NCBI GenBank assembly: GCA_026710565.1
Contig: JAPOQV010000129.1
Span: 1 to 13,478 of the forward strand
Reading direction: 5' to 3'
Source: Spirochaetaceae bacterium
GTDB lineage: Bacteria; Spirochaetota; Spirochaetia; SZUA-6; Bin103
DNA length: 13,478 nucleotides
Every line of letters begins with the position of its first letter. The stretch's first letter is position 1. Under the pieces are notes generated by a model that worked only from the letters and a program-made list of their open reading frames with translations, made no database searches and had not been told where the DNA came from. Made by a program: the position numbers and the translations under genes. Shown here one piece after another: positions 5,195 to 12,330 of this stretch.

Positions 5195-6979
5195 CTACTC
5201 GGCGCGGTCCCAGGGGAAGGTGAAGGTGGGCTGTCCCGAGTAGCGGGCCTGCTCGAAGACGATCCGTTCGCCGCAGCCGGGCTCCAGGCGCACGCGCACG
5301 TAGGGGCGGTCGACGCTCGACCGTGCCGAGCCGGCGTCGGCCTGGCCGAAACGGTGCTCGCCGTAGGCTCCGGCCTGTATGACCACGGTGCGCGCCTCCG
5401 CCTGGTCCAGGTTGACCAGCGTGACCGCCCCCTCGGTGTCCGACATCGAGTCGACCAGCGCCGCCACGTTCGGGGGGATGCCCGCCCGCCGGCGCTCGGG
5501 ATCGAAGTAGCGCAGCCGGCTGTACACCGGGAACCCGTAGTGCGAGGTCTCGATGCCGCCCAGCATCTGCTGCGTCAGCGCGGTGACGACCGCCGGATTG
5601 GCGCCCATCGGATCGTCGGACATGCGCGCGTCCGGTGAGCTGGTATCCCGGTGCATGCGCTCAACGCGCGTCCGCAGCTCCGAGAACTCCCGCTGCAGCG
5701 ACTCCACCGGGAAGCCGGGGTTGTCCCCGCCCAGGTAGCGTACCCACTCGTCGCCGGCGATCAGCTTCTTGTCGGCGTCCTTCATCGACCAGAACCAGAC
5801 CGGCATCGCGCCGTTGGTGTAGGGCTCCGGGCCGTAGTTGTACCAGCCGGGCTCGCCTTCTTCTTCGCCGTAGTTCTGGGGATACATGGTCTGGCCGTCG
5901 ATCACCTTGGCGTTGGCGTTGACGCCGTCGATCACGCCGCGCCACGTGTCCACGTAGCCCTGGTCGCCGGTGACCATCAGCGCGTTGCCGAACCCGCGCG
6001 GCGCCCGCTCGATGAACAGGTGGCGGTGGACGCGGCCGCCTGAGCCCGGGTTGAGGTAGTCGTCGATCGAGAAGCCCCAGCCGTAGGTGCCGCCCCACCA
6101 GCGGCCGTCACAGGCGCCGCCCAGGGTGCCGTCGAGCCCGACGTTGGTGGGGATGATGCCGCCGTTGGCCTCGGTGCGCTCCCGCCAGGCGTCCACGTAC
6201 TCGATGATCCAGTCCCGGTACTTGGCTTCACCCGCGATCATGTAGGCGTTGATCGCCAGGGTGGTGGTCTGCAGGTTGAGCGGATGGTCGCCGACCACTT
6301 CGTTGTACTCGGCGAAGTGGGCGAGCATCTGCTCGTAGCTGGTCTCCCGGTGGCCGGGCTTGAAGCGGCCCTCGATCTCGATCCGGTCGCCGGTCCAGTC
6401 CAGCGCCGTCGCCTTGCGCATCAGCGGGCCGCGGCTGCCGTTGAACATGCTGCGGATCACCCGGTGGCGGGGGTCGTAGTTCTTGGCGATCGGGTCCTCG
6501 TCCATGTAGAAGCCGGCGTAGCGGCGCGTCCGGCTGTGGAACGTATGGTCGTACGGCGTGCAGAGGCCCTGCAGGTAGAAGGCGTTGAATCCCTCGCCGT
6601 TGTGGCCCCAGTCGAACATGACCGGGAACTCCTTGAAATACATGCCGTCGCGGGCGAACTCCACCTCGACCGTCTTGGCCTCCGTGTACTGCCGCAGGTG
6701 GCCCTCCCAGGCGTTGAGGTAGCGGTCCAGCACGGACCGGTCGGCGCCGAGCGCGTACAGCAGCGTCCAGCTCGTGAAGTTCTCGGCGGCGTCGTCGGCG
6801 CCGTCGTCGCCGCCCCAGCGAGGCACGCAGCGCAGGTAGCCGCGTTCGTCGAAGTACGTGGCGTGGAACGCCTCGATGGCTGACGTCTGGGCGCGCAGCA
6901 GCTCGCGCTGCATGACCGCCCACGCGGGCGGGGCTATCGGCGTGTCGATCGTCAGAAGCGAACGGGTAGCAGTCGACAT
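5195..6979 (-). CDS. Conserved-looking 594-aa protein of unknown function, possible alpha/alpha-toroid enzyme
   Basis: I do not recognise a named family. The protein has no signal peptide or membrane segment, so it is probably cytoplasmic. It is rich in Trp, Tyr and His. Conspicuous motifs are PRWGGDDGADDAAENF (53-68), FDWGHNGEGFNAFYLQGL, YAGFYMDEDP, DHPLNLQTTTLAINAYMI, and GRWWGGTYGWGFSIDDYLNPG. The helical spacing and acidic/aromatic motifs recall (alpha/alpha)6-barrel glycosidases and polysaccharide lyases, and the last ~90 residues (GAVTLVNLDQAEARTVVIQ onward) look like a beta-sandwich, a layout common in such enzymes. This is inference from pattern only. The start at 6979 is supported by a TATCAT hexamer 7 nt upstream (leaderless pattern); no Shine-Dalgarno is present. 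It is divergent from the PhyH operon and may share its promoter region. No clear terminator follows. Confidence 0.8.
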   Translation of the reverse strand: MSTATRSLLTIDTPIAPPAWAVMQRELLRAQTSAIEAFHATYFDERGYLRCVPRWGGDDGADDAAENFTSWTLLYALGADRSVLDRYLNAWEGHLRQYTEAKTVEVEFARDGMYFKEFPVMFDWGHNGEGFNAFYLQGLCTPYDHTFHSRTRRYAGFYMDEDPIAKNYDPRHRVIRSMFNGSRGPLMRKATALDWTGDRIEIEGRFKPGHRETSYEQMLAHFAEYNEVVGDHPLNLQTTTLAINAYMIAGEAKYRDWIIEYVDAWRERTEANGGIIPTNVGLDGTLGGACDGRWWGGTYGWGFSIDDYLNPGSGGRVHRHLFIERAPRGFGNALMVTGDQGYVDTWRGVIDGVNANAKVIDGQTMYPQNYGEEEGEPGWYNYGPEPYTNGAMPVWFWSMKDADKKLIAGDEWVRYLGGDNPGFPVESLQREFSELRTRVERMHRDTSSPDARMSDDPMGANPAVVTALTQQMLGGIETSHYGFPVYSRLRYFDPERRRAGIPPNVAALVDSMSDTEGAVTLVNLDQAEARTVVIQAGAYGEHRFGQADAGSARSSVDRPYVRVRLEPGCGERIVFEQARYSGQPTFTFPWDRAE

Positions 6980-6986
6980 GGCGCGG

Positions 6987-6992
6987 ATGATA
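6987..6992 (-). promoter_or_regulatory. -10 element of a leaderless promoter (594-aa gene)
   Basis: On the minus strand TATCAT is followed by 7 nt and then the ATG at 6979. No Shine-Dalgarno fits between them, so transcription would begin at or next to the start codon. No good -35 box is seen. Confidence 0.45.
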
Positions 6993-7040
6993 CAGGAGAT
7001 CGCGGGCGCGGGAGGAAGCGGACCGCGGGGCCCCGTGTGG

Positions 7041-7046
7041 TAGGCT
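7041..7046 (+). promoter_or_regulatory. -10 element of a leaderless promoter (PhyH operon)
   Basis: TAGGCT is followed by CGCCCCC (7 nt) and ATG at 7054. The pyrimidine-only spacer rules out a Shine-Dalgarno. The geometry mirrors the divergent gene. The 10-bp palindrome CGGGGCCCCG (7026-7035) lies just upstream and could be part of an operator. Confidence 0.45.
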
Positions 7047-7053
7047 CGCCCCC

Positions 7054-7932
7054 ATGAGCGGCTCGCCTGCCACCACCCCAGCGACCGCGACCTCCTCCCC
7101 GGCGGAACGCGAGTGGAACCGGCACCGCCTGACTGCCGAGGAGGAGGAGGCGTTCGCGCGCGACGGCTTCCTGGTACTCCCGGATCGGCTGCCGGAGGCG
7201 GTGACCGACGGCCTGGAGGAGGCGTTCGACGCCGTGATCGCCGCCGAGCGGGTTACGCTGGGGGCAAGCGAGCTGGACCGGCTCAACGTCTTCGACTTCC
7301 TGGGGCGTGATGACCGGTTCCTGGAGATGATCGACTGGCCGGTGACCTTCCCCAAGGTGTTCGACATCCTGGGCTGGAACATCCAGATCTATCACTCGCA
7401 CATGATCGTCACCCCCGGCGCCGGCCAGGGGGCGGACCCCGGCAAGCGCGGCTGGCATCAGGACAGCGACCGGCTCAACCACGAGCTGGAGACCACCCCG
7501 CAGCCGCGGGTCTCGCTGAAGGTGGCGTTCTTCCTCACCGACTGCAGCGAGCCCGGCCGCGGCAACTTCGCCGCCGTGCCGGGCAGCCACCTGGACGAGT
7601 CGGCGATCGACCGCGAGCGGCGAGACGTCGATCCGCCGGGGGCGACCGAGGTGCTGGTGCCCCGCGGCAGCATCGTGCTGTTCGACCGGCGCGTCTGGCA
7701 CACCGGCAGCCCCAACCACGCCGACGTTCCGCGCAAGGCGCTGTTCTACGGCTACAGCTACCGCTGGCTGCGCCCGCGCGACGACATGACCGTCGCGCAC
7801 GTCATGGAGCGCTGCGATCCGATCCGGCGGCAGTTGCTGGGCGCCAGTCCCTCGGGCGGGCACGGCTACACCTCGCCCAAGCCACACGACGTGCCGCTGC
7901 GCGACTGGCTGGAGCAGAACCCGCGCCGATGA
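7054..7932 (+). CDS. PhyH-family Fe(II)/2-oxoglutarate dioxygenase
   Basis: A 292-aa protein, the usual size for phytanoyl-CoA dioxygenase-like enzymes. It couples oxidative decarboxylation of 2-oxoglutarate to hydroxylation (or another oxidation) of a substrate, in the cytoplasm. The N-terminal helix EEEEAFARDGFLVLP (29-43) is typical. The iron facial triad is His135-Gln-Asp137 in the WHQDSDR motif and His216 in VWHTGSPN, and Arg227 is placed to bind the 2-oxoglutarate carboxylate. PRGSIVLFDRR (203-213) is the strand before the distal His. The first ~22 residues are low-complexity (Ala/Thr/Ser/Pro). The gene opens a tight plus-strand operon: its TGA overlaps the ATG of the M14 gene. The start is supported by a TAGGCT hexamer 7 nt upstream. 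Known relatives act on acyl-CoAs, ectoine, mitomycin-type or halogenated compounds; the substrate here cannot be told. Confidence 0.92.
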   Translation: MSGSPATTPATATSSPAEREWNRHRLTAEEEEAFARDGFLVLPDRLPEAVTDGLEEAFDAVIAAERVTLGASELDRLNVFDFLGRDDRFLEMIDWPVTFPKVFDILGWNIQIYHSHMIVTPGAGQGADPGKRGWHQDSDRLNHELETTPQPRVSLKVAFFLTDCSEPGRGNFAAVPGSHLDESAIDRERRDVDPPGATEVLVPRGSIVLFDRRVWHTGSPNHADVPRKALFYGYSYRWLRPRDDMTVAHVMERCDPIRRQLLGASPSGGHGYTSPKPHDVPLRDWLEQNPRR

Positions 7933-9596
7933 TCCAGTTCGACCACTTCTATTCATACGAGGAGATCGGCGCCGTGGCGCGGGAGCTGGCCGACACGTAC
8001 CCCGCCCTGTGCCGCGCCGGGTCGATCGGCCGCACGGCTCAGGGCCGCGACCTGCACCTGTTGACGGTCACGGAGTTCGACTCGGGCGATCCGTCCGAAC
8101 GGCCGTCCTTCCTCATCCACGGCGGCATCCACGCGCACGAGCCGGCATCCACGCACGGCCCCCTGTACACGGCGCATCGCCTGCTTGCCGACCACGAGCG
8201 CGGCGGGCTGCTGTCGCGCGTGGTTCTGTACCTGGTCCCGCGACTGTGCCCGGATGCCTCCGAGTTCTGCGTGGCCACCACCGCGCGCATCCGCAGCCGC
8301 ACCGACTTCGTCAACCGCGCCCCCAACACCGTCTACGCTGGCGACATCGACGGCGACGGCCTGATCCTGACGATCCGCCAGGAGCACCCGGACGGCACCT
8401 GCGTGTGCGACCCGGAGGAGCCGCGGCTGCTGGTCGACCGGCGCCCCGACTCGCCCGGCCCCTGGTACCGCGTCTTCCCGGAAGGGATGGTCAACGACTG
8501 GGACGGCACCGACGACATCCGCATCGGCGGCCTGCACTCCTTCTATCCCGGCGCACCGGAGCTGCACGCAGGACGGAGCTTCGACTTCAACCGCAACTGG
8601 TCGCACGACTGGCGGCACGAGGGCGAGCAGCAGGGCGCCGGCGACTACCCGTTCAGCGAGCCCGAGATGCGGTCGCTGGCCGAGTTCATCTTCAAGCAGC
8701 CGAAGCTGTGCGGGATCCTGGGCTACCACTGCGGTTCGGCTTCGGTCATCCGGCCGCCCGCGTGGGGCCTGCGCGCGGATCTGGACGCCGGCGACGACGC
8801 GCTGCTGGAGGAGCTGGCGCAAGAGGGCGCGGCGGCGATCGACAGCCCGGCCGTCGCCCTCAGCGACCCGACCGGCCCCGGCTGCCGCAGCGGAGGCAGG
8901 CGCGGCCACGCACTCGGCTTCGCCTATGACCAGCTCGGCATCCCCGGCTTCGACGTGGAGCTTGGCACGATCGTCAACGCCGCCGGCGTGTCCGCCCACG
9001 AGTGGCACGAGCGTTCCCGCGACCGGGACGAGATCGACGGGATGTACCGCCAGCTCCTGCGCTGGTGGGACGGGGACGGACGCCGCCACCCGCTGTTCGA
9101 GCCGTGGCGGCGGTTCGATCACCCGCAACTCGGCCCGGTCGAGCTGGGCGGCCTGCTGTTCACGGCGATCGACAATCCGCTGGTCCCCACGCTTACGCCG
9201 ATGGTGGACGGCGCCTATCGCTTCACGCGCTCGTTCGCCGAGCGGCATCCGCGGGTGGGGGCCGAGGAGGTCGAGGTCACCCCGGTGGGCGGCGACGTCT
9301 ACCGCATCCGCGCCCGCATCGCCAACCGCGGGCGGCTGCCGACCAACATCACCAACCAGGGACTCGGGCTGCCGCGCCTGCAGCCGGTGCGGGCCAGCCT
9401 GATGCCGGCGGCCGGGGTGGAGTTGCTGTCGGCGCGGGGCCACCTCGACCTGGGACACCTGCGGGCGCTCACCGGCAGCCGCATCGTCGAGTGGTTCGTG
9501 CGCGCCCCCGGCGCCGAGCCGGGTGCCGAGATCGGCGTGATCCGCGTGCTGGGCGGTACCGGCGGCGATGGTCGCGTCGTGCTGAGGTGTCCGTGA
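7929..9596 (+). CDS. M14-family zinc carboxypeptidase-like protein
   Basis: A 555-aa protein. Residues 1-360 form the M14 catalytic domain: zinc ligands His68 and Glu71 in GGIHAHE, third ligand His267 in GYHCGS, substrate-binding Asn221/Arg222 in DFNRNW, and catalytic Glu344 in GFDVELGT. All are intact, so hydrolysis of a C-terminal peptide or other amide bond is expected. Two additions stand out. Residues 131-200 form an insertion with DIDGDG (139-144, EF-hand-like) and a YRVFPEGMVNDWDG stretch. From about residue 450 there is a beta-rich C-terminal domain (VEVTPVGGDVYRIRARIANRG) like a fibronectin-III or CARDB fold. No signal peptide is seen, which argues against a digestive secreted role. 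ATG 7929 overlaps the preceding TGA by 4 bp (ATGA), indicating translational coupling to the dioxygenase. A de-amidating or deacylating enzyme for a small molecule is an alternative to true peptidase. Confidence 0.9.
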   Translation: MIQFDHFYSYEEIGAVARELADTYPALCRAGSIGRTAQGRDLHLLTVTEFDSGDPSERPSFLIHGGIHAHEPASTHGPLYTAHRLLADHERGGLLSRVVLYLVPRLCPDASEFCVATTARIRSRTDFVNRAPNTVYAGDIDGDGLILTIRQEHPDGTCVCDPEEPRLLVDRRPDSPGPWYRVFPEGMVNDWDGTDDIRIGGLHSFYPGAPELHAGRSFDFNRNWSHDWRHEGEQQGAGDYPFSEPEMRSLAEFIFKQPKLCGILGYHCGSASVIRPPAWGLRADLDAGDDALLEELAQEGAAAIDSPAVALSDPTGPGCRSGGRRGHALGFAYDQLGIPGFDVELGTIVNAAGVSAHEWHERSRDRDEIDGMYRQLLRWWDGDGRRHPLFEPWRRFDHPQLGPVELGGLLFTAIDNPLVPTLTPMVDGAYRFTRSFAERHPRVGAEEVEVTPVGGDVYRIRARIANRGRLPTNITNQGLGLPRLQPVRASLMPAAGVELLSARGHLDLGHLRALTGSRIVEWFVRAPGAEPGAEIGVIRVLGGTGGDGRVVLRCP

Positions 9597-10819
9597 CGCC
9601 GGAGCGGCTGGACCGGGAACGCGACGCCAAGGCCGTCGTCCGCATGTGGCGGGAGGCCGGCTGGGTCGAGGAGGACACGCACGAGCGTGCGCTCGACGTC
9701 GGCATGCGCCGCATGGACGGCTGGGTCGCGCGTGTCGACGGCGATGCCGAGTGCTCGGTGTTCACCAGCCCGGGCTCGATGCGCTACCAGGACGCGGACC
9801 TTGACCTGTGCGGCGTGATGGCCGTGACTACCAGCCGCGTGGCGCGCAGGCAAGGGCTGGCCGGCCGGGTCACGGCGGCGGCGCTGGCGGATGCCGCCGG
9901 CAACGGCGCGGCGGTCGCCGGGTTGGGGATGTTCGAGCAGGGGTTCTACAACCGGCTCGGCTTCGGCTGCATGCCCAACAACCTCGATGTGAGGTTCGAC
10001 CCGGCCAAGCTCCGCGTTCCGGTCGAGGCACGGCCTCCGCGGCGGCTCTCCGCCGATCACGCCGCGCCCATGCACGCCAACCGCTGCGGGCGGATGCGCG
10101 TGCACGGTTCGGTGGTGTTCGACGACTCGGCGGCCACGGACAAGGACGTGCGCTGGGCGAAGAACGGCTTCGGGCTCGGCTACTTCGCGGGCGACCGGCT
10201 GACCCACCACCTCTACGCGGAAGCCGAGAACGAGAACGGTCCGTACTCGATCTGGTGGATGGCGTACGAGGACGGCCACCAGTTGCTGGAGCTCCTGGCG
10301 CTGCTCGCCTCACTCTCGGACCAGGTCCACCAGGTCCGGATGCCCGAGCCCGTGCACGTGCAATTGCAGGACCTCCTCCACTGGCCGCTGCGCGGGCTTG
10401 CGACCATGCGCAACGCCAGGCACGAGCAGCGCTTCCAGTACGTGTCGTGGCAGCAGATCCGCATCCTGGACCTGCGGCGCTGCATCGCGGCGACCCGTAC
10501 CCACCAGCCGGTCCGCTTCAACCTGACGCTCACCGACCCCGTCGGGCGCTACCTGGACGGGGCGGCGCCGCGGGGCGACTGGCGGGGGATCGCCGGCGAG
10601 TACTTGGTCACTCTGGGTGAGGCATCCGAGGCCGCGCCGGGCCACCGCGCCGGCCTTCCGGAGCTGCGCGCCTCGGCGGGCGCCTTCTCACGCCTCTGGG
10701 CCGGCGTGCGGCCGGCGAGCTCGCTGGCGCTGACCGACGACCTGGCCGGACCGGCAGAGCTCCTGGCCGACCTGGACCGCGCAGCGCCGCCCCAGGCGCA
10801 GTTCGACTGGATGTTTTGA
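9593..10819 (+). CDS. Eis-like GNAT N-acetyltransferase
   Basis: A 408-aa protein, the same size as Eis-family acetyltransferases (tandem GNAT domains plus a C-terminal sterol-carrier-like domain). GTG 9593 is chosen because it gives a GTGA overlap with the M14 stop and has GAGG 5 nt upstream; GTG 9587 is also in frame. The first GNAT domain carries the acetyl-CoA loop RVARRQGLAGR (82-92) after strand LCGVMAVTT. FYNRLGFG (118-125) matches the Eis IYGRFGYG segment, placing Tyr119 as the general acid. The chain ends in DWMF, so a C-terminal Phe carboxylate, which acts as the base in mycobacterial Eis, is kept. The family acetylates amines, including several positions of aminoglycosides and lysine side chains. 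Here it lies inside a dioxygenase-peptidase-kinase operon, so it may modify the same small molecule or protect the cell from it. The open frame continues upstream to 9002 but that part is out-of-frame M14 sequence. Confidence 0.87.
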   Translation: MTPERLDRERDAKAVVRMWREAGWVEEDTHERALDVGMRRMDGWVARVDGDAECSVFTSPGSMRYQDADLDLCGVMAVTTSRVARRQGLAGRVTAAALADAAGNGAAVAGLGMFEQGFYNRLGFGCMPNNLDVRFDPAKLRVPVEARPPRRLSADHAAPMHANRCGRMRVHGSVVFDDSAATDKDVRWAKNGFGLGYFAGDRLTHHLYAEAENENGPYSIWWMAYEDGHQLLELLALLASLSDQVHQVRMPEPVHVQLQDLLHWPLRGLATMRNARHEQRFQYVSWQQIRILDLRRCIAATRTHQPVRFNLTLTDPVGRYLDGAAPRGDWRGIAGEYLVTLGEASEAAPGHRAGLPELRASAGAFSRLWAGVRPASSLALTDDLAGPAELLADLDRAAPPQAQFDWMF

Positions 10820-10841
10820 CGCGGTCCAGGAGCGGGACGCC

Positions 10842-12326
10842 GTGAGCCGCTACCTCGGACTGGACCTGGGTTCCACCAGCATCACGGCGGCGGTGATCGA
10901 CACCGCGGCTCGCGCGGTGACCGCGATCAGCTCCCGCGCCAACGACGCGGAGTTGACCTCGCCCGCCGACCGGGCTCGCGGCCGGTCCGAATGGGACTTC
11001 GAGCGCATGCTCGCACTGTCCCTGCTGTGTGCCCGTGAGGCATGCGAGGGGGCGGCCGTCGAGGCGATCGGCGTCACCGGGCAACAGAAGGGCTGCCAGT
11101 TGCTGGCCGGAGACGAAGCCGCGATCGGCCCGTACATCGGCTGGCAGGACCGCCGCACCGCCGAGCCCGCGGCGGGTCAGGCCGGCGGCGCGACGTGGCT
11201 CGACCTGATGGCCGAGCGCGGCGGCGCCACCACCCCGGGCGGACAGCGTCCGCGCTTTGCCGATTCCGGTTGCCCCGTGGCGCATGGGTTCACCGTCCCG
11301 CTGCTGTTCTGGCTCCAGCAGGCCGGCGAGCTGCCGGCAGGTGCGCACGCCGGCACCGCACCGGAACTCCTGGTCGCCCGGCTGACGGGGACGCGGCCGG
11401 TCACCGACCCCACCAACGCCGCCGGCTGGGGGGTGTTCGACGTGATCGGCGGAGTCTGGAACGAGGACCTGGCCCGGCGGCTCGGACTGGACCCGTCGCT
11501 GTTGCCGGAGGTGGTGCGCTCCTGCCGGCCGGGCGGGCGGCTCCGGCGGGAGATGGCAGACGCGATGGGACTGCGGCGAGCCGTGCCGGTCTCCGTCGCC
11601 TCCGGTGACATGCAGTGCTCGTATGCCGGCGCGGTCGCCGATCGCGACGCCTCCGTGGCCGTCAACGTCGGCACCGCCGGTCAGTGCAGCGTGTTCGTGG
11701 GCGACCTGGAGCCGCTACGCACGCCCGGTCAGCCGTTCGACCACGGCTGGCTGGAGCTGCGGCCCTACATCGAGCAGGGCCATCTGCTGGCCGGCCTGGG
11801 CGTGGTGGGCGGCCGCACGCTGCGGGCGCTGCGCGACTTCGTCCTCACCGTCGCGGACGCGCTGGGTCAGAGCGATCGCGATCCCGAGGGCGTCTACGAC
11901 GAGCTGGTTCGCTGTGCGCAAGCGGTACCGGCAGGGGCCGGGGGCGTGCTGTGGGATCCCTCGTTCACCGGCGGACGTACCAACGCGTCGGCGCGTGCCG
12001 GCATGACGGGCCTGACCCCGCAGAACTTCACCATCGGCCACGTGGCGCGCGGGTTGCTGGAGGCGATGGCAGGCGAGCTGCACGGTGGCTACGAGACGGC
12101 GCGACGGATGGGCGCCGGAACGCGCACGGTGCTGGTCGGCTCCGGGAACGGCCTGCGGCGCAACCCGGTGCTGCGCGCTGCGCTGGCGGAGCGTTTCGGT
12201 ATGCCGCTGACGATGGCGCGCAACCCGGAGGCTGCCGCGGTCGGCGCGGCCCTCTGCGGCACCGTTGCTGCCGGAGAGCACCCGGACATCGCGGCAGCCT
12301 CGAGGCGATTCCTTTCGCCCGCATAG
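10842..12326 (+). CDS. FGGY-family carbohydrate kinase
   Basis: A 494-aa protein, typical FGGY length. GTG 10842 has AGGAG 9 nt upstream (10828-10832), and the gene lies 22 nt after the acetyltransferase stop. The N-terminal actin-like domain begins YLGLDLGSTSITAAVID (4-20, phosphate loop), then TGQQKG (79-84), WQDRR (101-105) and TNAAGWGVFDVIGGVWNEDL (191-210). The C-terminal domain has the catalytic base Asp256 in SGDMQCSYAGAV, then NVGTAGQCSVF, and the adenine-side GSGNGLRRNPVLRAALAERF and NPEAAAVGAALCG. It transfers phosphate from ATP to a sugar or polyol in the cytoplasm. The phrase LTPQNFTIGHVARGLLEAMAGEL and overall look are closest to sedoheptulokinase/xylulokinase types. However, the GQMHG motif of xylulokinases reads GQQKG, so the substrate is open. 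Last gene of the operon; it stops 4 bp before the convergent thrC stop with no terminator between. Confidence 0.88.
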   Translation: MSRYLGLDLGSTSITAAVIDTAARAVTAISSRANDAELTSPADRARGRSEWDFERMLALSLLCAREACEGAAVEAIGVTGQQKGCQLLAGDEAAIGPYIGWQDRRTAEPAAGQAGGATWLDLMAERGGATTPGGQRPRFADSGCPVAHGFTVPLLFWLQQAGELPAGAHAGTAPELLVARLTGTRPVTDPTNAAGWGVFDVIGGVWNEDLARRLGLDPSLLPEVVRSCRPGGRLRREMADAMGLRRAVPVSVASGDMQCSYAGAVADRDASVAVNVGTAGQCSVFVGDLEPLRTPGQPFDHGWLELRPYIEQGHLLAGLGVVGGRTLRALRDFVLTVADALGQSDRDPEGVYDELVRCAQAVPAGAGGVLWDPSFTGGRTNASARAGMTGLTPQNFTIGHVARGLLEAMAGELHGGYETARRMGAGTRTVLVGSGNGLRRNPVLRAALAERFGMPLTMARNPEAAAVGAALCGTVAAGEHPDIAAASRRFLSPA

Positions 12327-12330
12327 CGGG

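Noticed and set aside
6780..6820. GCC/GTC trinucleotide-like repeat
   Set aside because: It encodes the GGDDGADD stretch of the 594-aa protein; short, imperfect and explained by codon bias.
7953..9458. Long antisense open frame (about 500 codons) opposite the M14 gene
   Set aside because: Its translation is low-complexity (Arg, Ala, Val, Gln) with no family motif, and it mirrors a plus-strand gene with intact zinc-binding residues. Long antisense frames are expected at this GC content.
9002..9592. Apparent 197-residue N-terminal extension of the acetyltransferase
   Set aside because: It lies wholly inside the M14 gene in another frame and is Arg/Ala-rich. A GTG with GAGG upstream and a GTGA overlap at 9593 gives the normal Eis-family length.
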